Below, one piece after another: positions 1 to 7,075 of a DNA stretch of 21,575 bases. Numbering within the stretch: position 1 is the stretch's first letter; each line of letters begins with the position of its first letter. The position numbers and the translations under genes are program-made. The notes beneath the pieces are model-generated. The model was not told where the DNA came from and ran no database searches. It saw only the letters and a list, made by a program, of their open reading frames with translations. The stretch comes from a virus, in the IMG/VR virus record IMGVR_UViG_3300029995_000046, positions 1 through 21,575 of that record; one strand, 5' to 3'.

Positions 1-26
1 AACTAAATGCCATAATTTTATATTTA

Positions 27-1184
27 TTATTGGTTTACAAAACTCAATACCACTTCAATCGGATTCAAATAACCCTTAGGAGTGATGTTCAGATAGATTT
101 TTTGAGCAGCTCCGGAAAGAACATCAACCGTAGTATCAATTTGCGCACTGAAGTTGGATATTTCACCGGCCATTGAACTGTTCACTTGGGTTTCAATCTT
201 TTGCTTCAGGTAAGCAGCTACAGCAGCGTTCAGCGTACCATCGTCATTTACCTCTACATCATCGTCAAGCTCTTCCACGTAGGTGTTATAAGCTATTTTC
301 AATGCTTTATCAATGGTTCTGATACGTGCAATTGTATTCAGGTCATCAGTCTGCGAAGTAGCTGTGAAGTCTCCATTAAAGTAGTAACCTGAACGGTTAG
401 GGAACTGACGGAACACGATATAACCTTTGTCGTGAATAGTACCTAAATCTTCGCGTTCTTTGATAGCTTTACCATCCGTCAAGTAGGCTGTGTCGATAGG
501 CAATGATCCATTCTTTACACGCGATATTTTGCGTTGTACCGGCAAAGCTGCAATCTGGCCTAATATCAACCCAATGGAAGCAGAACCGTTACTGAGCGTA
601 GAGCATAGGCCTATGGAAGTACGATATTTAGTATCTGTATGCAAATCGCGAAGGGAATCAGAATCGGTCATTTTACGACCTTCAATTACCAACACGAATG
701 GCATTATTTTGCCCAGGTACTCCATAGCCAATACTTGACCTTTAGTCATTGCTGTTGATACTTCAGTATCTAAGCCATCAAGTGTAACACCTGCATCAGC
801 TCCAACAGCAGTACCCAATGCCATGATTTCGCCGTTAGCTTTATTCAACAATATTTTCGCCGGACAAACTTCTAAGTCTTTATCAACAGTTTCAGACAAT
901 TTTACAGTGGCTGCCACAATTATAATCCAAAGCTTTGCACCTGTGGGAGCTATAGAGTAAAACTCTGAAATATGACGAAAAGCAGCTACATTCGCACCAC
1001 TGGCATCAATGCCCAGGGCTTTCGCTCCATCTGTGCTGTAAATAGCGTAAGGGGTATTCAATACCAACTTATCAGCTACAGCAACACCGGGCATAATAAA
1101 GCCCACAGTGTTATCGTTTGTTTCGGCTACCAAGCCCAATCCGTTACGGACAAGGCTTATTACTACATTAGGTAATCCAGTCAT
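27..1184 (-). CDS. DUF2586-type contractile tail sheath protein
   Basis: This 385-residue protein starts MTGLPNVVISLVRNGLGLV and continues with glycine- and valine-rich sheath-like segments. I recognise it as the DUF2586 family, the sheath-like protein of Mu-like phages of Bacteroidota. It would polymerise around the tail tube and contract during DNA injection. It follows the acidic protein at 1188-1736 by only 3 bases, so the two are probably co-transcribed as part of the leftward late operon. The frame is complete, with TAA at 27-29. The 26 bases to its left hold nothing I can identify, and further tail genes should lie beyond the edge. The family call comes from sequence feel and context. 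The sheath role follows from gene order and known Mu biology. Confidence 0.72.
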   Translation of the reverse strand: MTGLPNVVISLVRNGLGLVAETNDNTVGFIMPGVAVADKLVLNTPYAIYSTDGAKALGIDASGANVAAFRHISEFYSIAPTGAKLWIIIVAATVKLSETVDKDLEVCPAKILLNKANGEIMALGTAVGADAGVTLDGLDTEVSTAMTKGQVLAMEYLGKIMPFVLVIEGRKMTDSDSLRDLHTDTKYRTSIGLCSTLSNGSASIGLILGQIAALPVQRKISRVKNGSLPIDTAYLTDGKAIKEREDLGTIHDKGYIVFRQFPNRSGYYFNGDFTATSQTDDLNTIARIRTIDKALKIAYNTYVEELDDDVEVNDDGTLNAAVAAYLKQKIETQVNSSMAGEISNFSAQIDTTVDVLSGAAQKIYLNITPKGYLNPIEVVLSFVNQ

Positions 1185-1187
1185 GGT

Positions 1188-1736
1188 TTACAATTTATAA
1201 TGTTCCGGACTTTTGTCCACTTTCTTTGAGTGATCTAAAGCATTTTCAGCTTTAGTGAACCAATATCCTTTTACAGGACACCGCCAGATTTCTTTTACAT
1301 TTTGTGAAGCCATAAGTGTTTCGGCTTCTGTTTGAAAATTCAGATCCACTTTTTCTTCAGGTAAATCAGTAACCGTTTTTAGTTCTTCATCTGCTGTGTT
1401 AGCAGGAGATATTTCAGTATCAGTTACCTTAACTTCATCTGTTGTAGTCGAAGTTTCAACCGTTTCAGATGATTGACCAACTACATCTACTACAGAAGCT
1501 TCAGGTTTTACGACTTCAATTTCTGTTGATTTATCAGCTTCAATTGTTTCAGTCACTTGATCAGCTACAGCTGCTTCTGTTGAAGTTTCTACTTCCTTAG
1601 TTTCTTCAACTTCACCATCAGGTTTACTAGAAGTATTATCAATAACCGGTGAATGACATTCTGTATCAACTACAGCTTCTACAGTTGCATCCGCTTTTGC
1701 GGTTTCGTCAACTATTGGGTTTACATTTTTTGCCAT
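1188..1736 (-). CDS. Acidic Thr/Glu/Val-rich low-complexity phage protein
   Basis: Function not recognised. Of its 182 residues, about the first 140 are low complexity, dominated by Glu, Thr, Val, Ser and Asp, with no hydrophobic core and likely disordered. The last 40 are different, with a compact aromatic segment (EIWRCPVKGYWFTKAENALD) that looks like a small folded module. It sits between the lysis-type cassette and the tail sheath, 1 base from the gene upstream and 3 bases from the sheath gene, so it is part of the late operon. Mu-like phages often have an HI1506-like small protein just before the sheath, and this may occupy that slot. A structural or assembly role is inferred from position only. 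Confidence 0.55.
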   Translation of the reverse strand: MAKNVNPIVDETAKADATVEAVVDTECHSPVIDNTSSKPDGEVEETKEVETSTEAAVADQVTETIEADKSTEIEVVKPEASVVDVVGQSSETVETSTTTDEVKVTDTEISPANTADEELKTVTDLPEEKVDLNFQTEAETLMASQNVKEIWRCPVKGYWFTKAENALDHSKKVDKSPEHYKL

Positions 1737-1737
1737 G

Positions 1738-2316
1738 TTATTTTATTAAATTATAGCGTTTTAGAATTAGATATATGAATGATAATAAGGCTACAATCGA
1801 AACTGCAATAGAAACAGATACCCAAGTGGGCGTTTTCACCTCTTCAGATTGCTTTGAAACCTCTTTAGCATCAGCTTGAGTTTTGCTCTTGTCTGTAAGT
1901 GCTGAATTGGCTTTTAGTTTCGATTTATCTTCATTTGTAGCCTTAGACTTAATGTCTTTTTTTGAGTCTGCATTAGCAGTTGAATTGTTATTCTTACCAC
2001 GTTTAATCTTTCGGTTAGTGGTAGTAGTTTCAGTTGGATATTGTTTACCTGTGCTATCTGGTGGAGATAACTTTGTATTGGTACTCGTTTCTTCAACATT
2101 TTCTGAGCTAGTTCCTTTATCAGTAGTATTCAATGAACTTGTAATAGACTGATTAGTTTCTATTGACTGATTGATATTCAGCTTTGCATCACTCGACTGA
2201 TTAAGCTCTAAATTAGCGGCTGTTTTGGCCTTTACTTCAGTTGTATTTGATTGTTTGATAGTTTTACAACTAGTATAAAAACCAACAGACATCAGTACAA
2301 TACAAATAAGAATCAT
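1738..2316 (-). CDS. Lipoprotein with C-terminal membrane helix (u-spanin-like)
   Basis: I start this gene at the ATG at 2316. The frame is open further upstream, but that would overlap the preceding gene by about 50 bases. From 2316 the first residues form a lipoprotein signal (MILICIVLMSVGFYTSC) with the lipobox Cys at residue 17, and GAAAG precedes the ATG. Residues 18-160 are a hydrophilic Asn/Ser/Thr/Lys-rich linker with no predicted fold. Residues 166-185 form a membrane helix followed by a Lys/Arg-containing tail. An outer-membrane lipid anchor plus a C-terminal inner-membrane helix is the architecture of unimolecular spanins such as T1 gp11, which fuse inner and outer membranes at lysis. 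It lies just after the endolysin cluster. The spanin role is inferred from architecture and place, not sequence identity. Confidence 0.6.
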   Translation of the reverse strand: MILICIVLMSVGFYTSCKTIKQSNTTEVKAKTAANLELNQSSDAKLNINQSIETNQSITSSLNTTDKGTSSENVEETSTNTKLSPPDSTGKQYPTETTTTNRKIKRGKNNNSTANADSKKDIKSKATNEDKSKLKANSALTDKSKTQADAKEVSKQSEEVKTPTWVSVSIAVSIVALLSFIYLILKRYNLIK

Positions 2317-2320
2317 TCTT

Positions 2321-2698
2321 TCACCCAGTGATTTCTCTAGCCTCAAGCTTTTTCTGCTCCAAGTTTTCATGATTTATTGAGTTTAAAATTTTAATAATTT
2401 GTTTATTTGTTGCTGTAAGTTGCTTGACAGTTGCTTCCAAACTCCCAACTTTTGTTGCTAATTGAGAGTAATTTTCAAGTAGTAACTTATAGCGAGCCTC
2501 TGAAGCTTCAGCACTTTCGCGCCAAATCGCAATAGCCTTAGTTACGTTATCAAGTTCAGAACCCTCAGCTTTCGCATCTGCATCTTTCGCCTCAGCTCCA
2601 ACTTTTTTTTGTTGGCTTTTAAGTGTCAATACATTGATGAGCCATCCACCGCCAACGCTAGAACCCAATACAAGTCCTACAATTTCTATCCAGTTCAT
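2321..2698 (-). CDS. Membrane protein with coiled coil, lysis-cassette member
   Basis: This 125-residue protein has one N-terminal hydrophobic helix (about residues 4-26) containing a glycine-rich patch (GSSVGGG). Lysines follow the helix, then a long Ala/Glu/Lys-rich coiled coil covers residues 30-115. Positive charges after the helix favour an N-out, C-in topology, which argues against a classical i-spanin. A holin-like or membrane-scaffold role is possible. Its ATG overlaps the stop of the exported protein upstream by 4 bases, and the lipoprotein gene follows 4 bases downstream. Similar helix-plus-coil proteins are common next to endolysins in Bacteroidota prophages, but I know of no proven function. 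It is the best holin candidate in the cassette, though the evidence is weak. Confidence 0.6.
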   Translation of the reverse strand: MNWIEIVGLVLGSSVGGGWLINVLTLKSQQKKVGAEAKDADAKAEGSELDNVTKAIAIWRESAEASEARYKLLLENYSQLATKVGSLEATVKQLTATNKQIIKILNSINHENLEQKKLEAREITG

Positions 2699-2967
2699 AA
2701 TTCAAAAACTCTAGTTGACCAACCTTTATAGTATTTCCACTGAGTTGGTTTTCGTTTACAAATCTTATAGTATTTCAGCAACCGGTCATACTTATAAAGC
2801 AGAATAAATTGCTGTTTTGTCATTACCGGGCGTTGGTTCAATTTTACAATAGAATCATTCAGCAATGCAATTTTAGCATTCAACACTACAACAGTATCCT
2901 TTTTAATAGCAGTCTGCGATAAACAGAATGCCGGGATAAGAAGTAATAATAACAATAACTTTTTCAT
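2695..2967 (-). CDS. Small exported protein of the lysis cassette
   Basis: This 90-residue protein begins with a Sec signal peptide: MKK, then a Leu-rich core, then AFCLSQ, with likely cleavage before Gln18. The mature part of about 70 residues is basic and ends in a Tyr/Lys/Trp-rich segment (KRKPTQWKYYKGW) that I associate with a conserved Bacteroidota prophage family of unknown function. The Cys at residue 15 is preceded by Phe, a poor lipobox, so a lipoprotein is less likely. Its start overlaps the endolysin stop by 4 bases and its stop overlaps the next start, which indicates tight translational coupling. It probably acts in the periplasm with the endolysin, a role inferred from context alone. 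Confidence 0.6.
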   Translation of the reverse strand: MKKLLLLLLLIPAFCLSQTAIKKDTVVVLNAKIALLNDSIVKLNQRPVMTKQQFILLYKYDRLLKYYKICKRKPTQWKYYKGWSTRVFEL

Positions 2968-3374
2968 ATCAATGAGCTTAATTTTGTAACTAGCTCCGAA
3001 GTTATAACTCCAGTCTGAGCAATTGCCACAATTGCTTGAGCGCGTTTTATTGCTGGCTTAATACCTTCGTTAACTGCTGAGTCTACAAGCGTGTAAGCAA
3101 TATCTTGATCATCTATAAAGTCACCACCAATCTTGTCCCAAAAGTTATCTTTATAAAATGCAAAAATGAGTAGATTTAATTCTGCATCCCGTTTCAGATT
3201 TACTAAGAAATTAGGTTTACCATTATAACTGTCAATGATTTTCCAACCTTTCCAATTAGGCCAAAATTTACGAGCAATGCCCTTGTATGTTTCACCACCG
3301 GCATCATTAGGATCATTTGCATACCCACCTTCAGTCAATAATACTTTCAATATTGCATTTCTATATTCTGCCAT
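2964..3374 (-). CDS. GH108 endolysin (N-acetylmuramidase)
   Basis: This 136-residue protein carries the glycosyl hydrolase 108 signature near its N-terminus, EGGYANDPNDAGGETYKGIA, with Glu15 as the expected catalytic acid. The second half (LVDSAVNEGIKPAIKRAQ) matches the start of the PG_binding_3 domain that normally follows. Family members usually run to about 170-180 residues, so the binding domain looks truncated here. The enzyme would cleave peptidoglycan at the end of the lytic cycle. There is no signal peptide, so export would need a holin, or host lysis helped by the neighbouring membrane proteins. It overlaps the gene upstream by one base and the exported protein downstream by four. 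Confidence 0.85.
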   Translation of the reverse strand: MAEYRNAILKVLLTEGGYANDPNDAGGETYKGIARKFWPNWKGWKIIDSYNGKPNFLVNLKRDAELNLLIFAFYKDNFWDKIGGDFIDDQDIAYTLVDSAVNEGIKPAIKRAQAIVAIAQTGVITSELVTKLSSLI

Positions 3375-3874
3375 TATCCTTTGAATTTATATTTTGGAAT
3401 GATATCAGGTTCCGGTTTAGCCGTTGTTTTACGTTCAATCAATTTCTGATCTTCCACCGATGTTGAAAAGTCAACCCTGAACAAAATGAATTTTTCGCCA
3501 TACTGAGGTTTATATTCAGCTGATCTGTTTAGTGGTGTAAGGTTTTCAATCGAAAAACCCTCAAAGGTTTGATAAATATCATCGAACTTATCTAGGATGG
3601 CCAAACTGGCATCTTCGCGTTCTGAACCATTGAATGTATCGGAACCTGAATCAACATATAGGTAAGTACTTATAATCCCATTACCGATCTGATCAGTTTC
3701 GTCCAGGTTGCTAAACTTAAAATCTCCAAGTTCGATAAACAAGGCCGGTAACGGAACAGGATAGTTTTGTTTCTGAGCTTGCATTTGACCCTTTTGCAAA
3801 TCCACAAATTTCAGATACACCAGTTCGGTTTTAGCCAAATCCCGCAAGGCCTTGTATATATCGCTTCTTTTCAT
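3374..3874 (-). CDS. Probable tail terminator / head-tail completion protein
   Basis: This 166-residue soluble protein has a phage-morphogenesis feel: an N-terminal helix, then PLPALFIELGDFKFSNLD, then a strand-rich region (IISTYLYVDSGSDTFNGSE), and finally a long segment ending in a charged tail. Its place directly after the capsid gene and its size fit a tail-terminator or minor tail protein such as Mu gp37 or the DUF1834 type, but I cannot confirm a family. The stop of this gene and the start of the endolysin share bases at 3374. A strong hairpin separates it from the capsid gene upstream. The structural role is inferred, and the reading frame itself is secure. Confidence 0.5.
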   Translation of the reverse strand: MKRSDIYKALRDLAKTELVYLKFVDLQKGQMQAQKQNYPVPLPALFIELGDFKFSNLDETDQIGNGIISTYLYVDSGSDTFNGSEREDASLAILDKFDDIYQTFEGFSIENLTPLNRSAEYKPQYGEKFILFRVDFSTSVEDQKLIERKTTAKPEPDIIPKYKFKG

Positions 3875-3887
3875 CTCGTTTTATTTA

Positions 3888-3921
3888 AGCCACTCCAACT
3901 CATCACTGAGTCGAAGTGGCT
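3888..3921 (-). terminator. Strong intergenic hairpin after the capsid gene
   Basis: Arms at 3888-3902 and 3907-3921 form a 15-bp stem with a 4-base loop. In RNA from the minus strand, which carries the genes here, all 15 positions pair, two of them as G-U wobbles. In plus-strand RNA the same positions would be A-C mismatches, so the structure appears to be maintained for the leftward transcript. There is no run of U after it, so it is not a textbook intrinsic terminator. It may be a partial terminator or a 3' stability element that raises capsid mRNA relative to downstream genes. Confidence 0.6.
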
Positions 3922-3947
3922 ATCCAACCTATGAAAAACTAACCCTA

Positions 3948-4964
3948 TTATGCTTTAGCTTGATAAATCATTGCAGAATATTTCTGGCTATCTTTTGTGA
4001 AATCCGACTTAAATTTGTGCGAAAATCCAAATTCAGTAGCACGTCCAGCAGTGTTTTGGGATTTATTCACTAGGAACATTTCAAATGCACCACCGGCACG
4101 GAATACTTCTTCTTTACAAAAAACGAATCCAGCAGGCACCACGTCACCAATAATAACTGCACCCTGAGCTGCTTTGGCAGATGATGTAATATCATAGGCA
4201 ACTAAACTATTATCCGAGGCCTTGTGTATTTTGAAATTATAATATTCAACCACTGAAGGATTAATTACACCTGTATTTGCCTGCATGCCAAGCTGAGCCT
4301 TAAGAATCGTGTTGTTTTCAACCAAATCCCACCACAAATCAGATGGTAACACAAGGTTACGTCCACCAGGGAATCCGGCTTTATCCAAAATTCTTGCTAG
4401 GTTCAATACATCCTCCAACATCAGTGTTTTTAATCCTGCGCGTACCGGACCGGTTGTAGGAATAATAATACGCTTATTACCCGCATCGGAAGGAGCAAAT
4501 GAATAAGCAGCATCATTTATTTCTTTCAACACAATAGCCTCAGCTGATTTCTTTGTGTAATATTGAATTTTATCGAATGGTAACGCATGCATATTGATAT
4601 TACGCATCTTGTAGTTTTGGGAGTCGTAATGATCCAATGACACATCGTAAGTTGTTTCGGTTGGCTCTACACTATCAATATCCGTAGTCCTATTTTTATA
4701 CACTACTGGAGCAGCACCAGCTTCGGGGAATCGTAATGTTTGACCATCGACAACAAACGAGCTTAAATCTTGAGCCTCGTTAAGCCATGTATCAATTTTT
4801 ACATACTCTTCTTGCAAAGAGCGCATAAATACGATTTGCTGGGTGGATAACACAACCGGTCCTGTAGCCAATACAGTCCCGACAATTTGTGGAGCATAAG
4901 CCGCTCCAAATGCAGTAACTACTCCAATAAGTAGCAAACACAATACGCTTAAAATCTTTTTCAT
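3948..4964 (-). CDS. Major capsid protein with signal-peptide-like N-terminus
   Basis: This 338-residue protein has the pattern of an HK97/Mu-type major capsid protein: an N-terminal arm with a long helix (SLQEEYVKIDTWLNEAQDL), an E-loop region, then the P and A domains with NLVLPSDLWWDL and VIIGDVVPAGFVF, and a C-terminal GFSHKFKSDF segment. It directly follows the protease/scaffold gene, the standard order. The start at 4964 is supported by an AAGGAAAGAAAG leader. Residues 1-24 are odd: MKKILSVLCLLLIGVVTAFG reads as a Sec signal peptide or membrane anchor, not usual for a capsid protein. The prohead protease may remove it. The next Met, at residue 48, lies inside the arm and is a less likely start. 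Confidence 0.75.
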   Translation of the reverse strand: MKKILSVLCLLLIGVVTAFGAAYAPQIVGTVLATGPVVLSTQQIVFMRSLQEEYVKIDTWLNEAQDLSSFVVDGQTLRFPEAGAAPVVYKNRTTDIDSVEPTETTYDVSLDHYDSQNYKMRNINMHALPFDKIQYYTKKSAEAIVLKEINDAAYSFAPSDAGNKRIIIPTTGPVRAGLKTLMLEDVLNLARILDKAGFPGGRNLVLPSDLWWDLVENNTILKAQLGMQANTGVINPSVVEYYNFKIHKASDNSLVAYDITSSAKAAQGAVIIGDVVPAGFVFCKEEVFRAGGAFEMFLVNKSQNTAGRATEFGFSHKFKSDFTKDSQKYSAMIYQAKA

Positions 4965-5042
4965 CTTTCTTTCCTTGTTTTTTATTAAACTAATACCTAT
5001 TTAAAATACTTCGCAACATGTTTCGCAGGCTTCGCAAGACGT

Positions 5043-6110
5043 TTACTCCTCCACGGTGGTGGAAATGCCCAACTTCTGACTTTCTGACAAGAAACTCGCC
5101 TCTAATTTCTTGTATCGTTCTGGATCATCTTTTTTCATGGCCGACAATGCTTCATGATCTTTTTTGTAATAGTCCAGATAAGTCCATTTGGCACGTTCGT
5201 CAGTTTCCTTTTCTTTTCCATCACCCATACCTAGCACGAAAGTGTTCAAACCATCAGCTCCCTTCAAGAGCTCAAGCTGTTTTTTTGTACCATCGTAATC
5301 CAACATAGCTCCGGCACGGTAAATACCTTTTTGCGGTTCGGTGATAGCACCACGGTTAAAATGCAAAGCAACCAATGCATCCGCTTTCGCTTCAGCAGTT
5401 TCTGTGCTGGGTGTCTGCGCTTCCGGTTTCACACGGGCATTCAACATCTCACTGGTAGTACCATAATCGGAGAATGCCAGCTTTTTGAGTGACGGAATTT
5501 CTGTATCCTGAACTACGCCACGTTCTTTGTGTAGCAACACAAGATTGTCGGCAGCTAATTGTTTTGAGACTGCAAGCTCGGCTTGCATTTGCTCAACTGT
5601 TTTTTCTACTTTATCCATTTTTGGAGTGTTTGAGATTAAATCTAATTTATATTTGCCACCTTCCGGTGTTGATAATTTTACCGCATTTTTTTGTCCTGGA
5701 ACTGTGACCAACGAAACTTCGAGTAAGTCCCATTTCAAGACTGTTCGCCTTGTTTGTCCGGAAATAATATATTTGGGGTCTTCCGACTCTTCAATTGGGA
5801 TTATGTTCAGGCTGACAGCACTCATGTAGCCATCTTTATACTTCCAGTAAAGCTTCACGGCATCTTCGTCATTCCTGTCAAATTCCACAGAGCCTGTGAA
5901 TAATCCGTTTTCTTTTTTTAGATCAAGCCACTTACCAACCGGAATCATATAGGTGGAATGCTGAACACAACAAACTGGATTTTTTTCAAATCCTGAAATA
6001 TCACCACCTTCTACAAGCAATCTCCAACCATATCTATTAACCGATTCATCACATATAGTAAATGGAATTATCAAAGCTCCATCCGGTAATTTTCGTTCTT
6101 GTTTCGCCAT
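5043..6110 (-). CDS. Prohead protease with C-terminal scaffold (Mu gpI/Z-like)
   Basis: The frame extends to a TTG at 6143, but the ATG at 6110 (MAKQERKLPDGAL) is the more natural start and gives 355 residues. Residues 1-160 are an HK97-type serine protease. I see His51 in CVQHSTYMIPVGKW, Ser97 in GYMSAVSLNI, and Glu131 in LLEVSLVTVPGQKNA, matching the His-Ser-acid arrangement of the U35/S78 families. Residues 165-290 are a helical, charged scaffold-like region. The C-terminus is Lys/Glu-rich. An in-frame ATG at 5618 (MDKVEKTVEQ) marks the start of the scaffold part and could give a separate scaffold protein, as Mu Z nests in Mu I. It lies upstream of the capsid gene, as expected. Confidence 0.82.
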   Translation of the reverse strand: MAKQERKLPDGALIIPFTICDESVNRYGWRLLVEGGDISGFEKNPVCCVQHSTYMIPVGKWLDLKKENGLFTGSVEFDRNDEDAVKLYWKYKDGYMSAVSLNIIPIEESEDPKYIISGQTRRTVLKWDLLEVSLVTVPGQKNAVKLSTPEGGKYKLDLISNTPKMDKVEKTVEQMQAELAVSKQLAADNLVLLHKERGVVQDTEIPSLKKLAFSDYGTTSEMLNARVKPEAQTPSTETAEAKADALVALHFNRGAITEPQKGIYRAGAMLDYDGTKKQLELLKGADGLNTFVLGMGDGKEKETDERAKWTYLDYYKKDHEALSAMKKDDPERYKKLEASFLSESQKLGISTTVEE

Positions 6111-6333
6111 TTTGGTTCTAAATTTTGAGCAAAGTAAAACCAAAAAAAAACACGAAAAAAATGCTTGATTTGTAGTAAGTCAGTTTTCAAACAACTACTG
6201 TCGAAAAATCAAACAACTATAAATCAAACATTTTAAAACCACAGAAAAAAGGAAAACCTTTGTATCTAAATCAATGATAGTTTATAATTCAAACAACTAC
6301 TATCTAAAATACAACTAACTACAAATCAAACAA
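6111..6333. promoter_or_regulatory. Divergent late control region with repeated motifs
   Basis: This AT-rich region of about 220 bases lies between the two divergent late operons. The 11-mer TCAAACAACTA occurs three times on the plus strand (6187-6197, 6209-6219, 6289-6299). ATCAAACA occurs at 6208, 6223 and 6325. A 12-bp inverted pair, TTGATTTGTAGT at 6165-6176 and ACTACAAATCAA at 6318-6329, sits close to each gene start. This arrangement suits binding sites for a late activator of the Mor/C kind that fires both operons, but no such gene can be assigned here. A loose TTTG (6259-6262) and a TA-rich box (6278-6285) could be rightward promoter elements, although their spacing is short for a Bacteroidota promoter. 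Confidence 0.5.
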
Positions 6334-6819
6334 ATGGCACAATTCACTAAAGCTGAGCGAGAAATGAAAATTGAGCAAGCCCGGCGAATGTATTGCAAAG
6401 GATTCGACTCTCAAACCATTTCCGATATCATGGGTGATGTAACTAAACGGACACTGGACGGTTGGATACGCGACTATGATTTTGACCGTAGCAAAAAGAG
6501 TCAGATCATTGCTCTATCTGAAATTAGAAACTCCATACTCGAAAGTTATGCCGATTTGCTCGACGGTAAAAAACCAAAGATCACTCCTGATCAGGCTGCG
6601 AAGTATGCTACAGCTTTTGAGAAGTTCAGCAGCAAAAAACAAGTGCTTTCATATATGCACGAAGCTTTTGAGATGCTTAGCGAAGAGTTTATGAAGGATA
6701 TTCAGAAAACCGAAGGCAGGAAAGAGAAAGACAACCTATTGAACGATTTACGCGGGGTGCGTTCAAAAATGGAAAATGTATTAACCCGTCTAACAAATGA
6801 AGTATTAGGCAATGAATAA
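6334..6819 (+). CDS. Small terminase-like DNA-binding protein
   Basis: The first gene of the rightward packaging operon has 161 residues. Residues 8-48 form a helix-turn-helix (EQARRMYCKGFDSQTISDIM, then TKRTLDGWIRDYDFD) typical of phage small terminases and DUF1804-like proteins of Mu-type phages. The remainder is helical and charged, with a likely oligomerisation segment around residues 85-160. It would recognise phage DNA and hand it to the large terminase two genes downstream. It overlaps the next gene by 8 bases. The start ATG is 5 bases beyond the right copy of the inverted motif in the control region. I am fairly confident of the DNA-binding role; the exact family is less certain. Confidence 0.7.
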   Translation: MAQFTKAEREMKIEQARRMYCKGFDSQTISDIMGDVTKRTLDGWIRDYDFDRSKKSQIIALSEIRNSILESYADLLDGKKPKITPDQAAKYATAFEKFSSKKQVLSYMHEAFEMLSEEFMKDIQKTEGRKEKDNLLNDLRGVRSKMENVLTRLTNEVLGNE

Positions 6820-7075
6820 ACTAACAAATATCTTTCTTAAATGGCTTTCAGAACTGAATGAGTATAGAATTGGGTATAAAATAAAACGCCTAAAACATAA
6901 GGCGGATAAGTATCGCGAAGAATCAGGATCACAAATGTTTGTGATAAAACTTGAAGGTCATATTCGTATCATCAGCAAGCGTTGGTTCAAAGAACAACGC
7001 CAACTGGGAAAGTTCCCAAAAACAATGACATCAGATGATTTAAAGAAAATATCTTTCTATTACACACGTGTATAA
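6812..7075 (+). CDS. Small conserved phage protein between terminase genes
   Basis: This basic 87-residue protein has no clear catalytic motif. The middle, HKADKYREESGSQMFVIKLE followed by an Ile-rich strand and KRWFKEQRQ, resembles a small family often found beside terminases in Bacteroidota phages, where a short beta sheet is followed by a lysine-rich tail. Its function is unknown. It overlaps the small terminase gene by 8 bases, and its stop codon shares a base with the ATG of the large terminase (TAATG), so the three genes are almost certainly translationally coupled. A role in packaging is inferred only from that coupling. Confidence 0.6.
   Translation: MNKLTNIFLKWLSELNEYRIGYKIKRLKHKADKYREESGSQMFVIKLEGHIRIISKRWFKEQRQLGKFPKTMTSDDLKKISFYYTRV

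Noticed and set aside
4990-5040. Three TTCGCA repeats between capsid and protease genes
   Set aside because: They are short, unevenly spaced, and similar runs occur in other places in the window, so chance or composition is enough.
5018-5829. Plus-strand frames opposite the protease/scaffold gene
   Set aside because: They are antisense to a gene with clear catalytic motifs, and show no family features.
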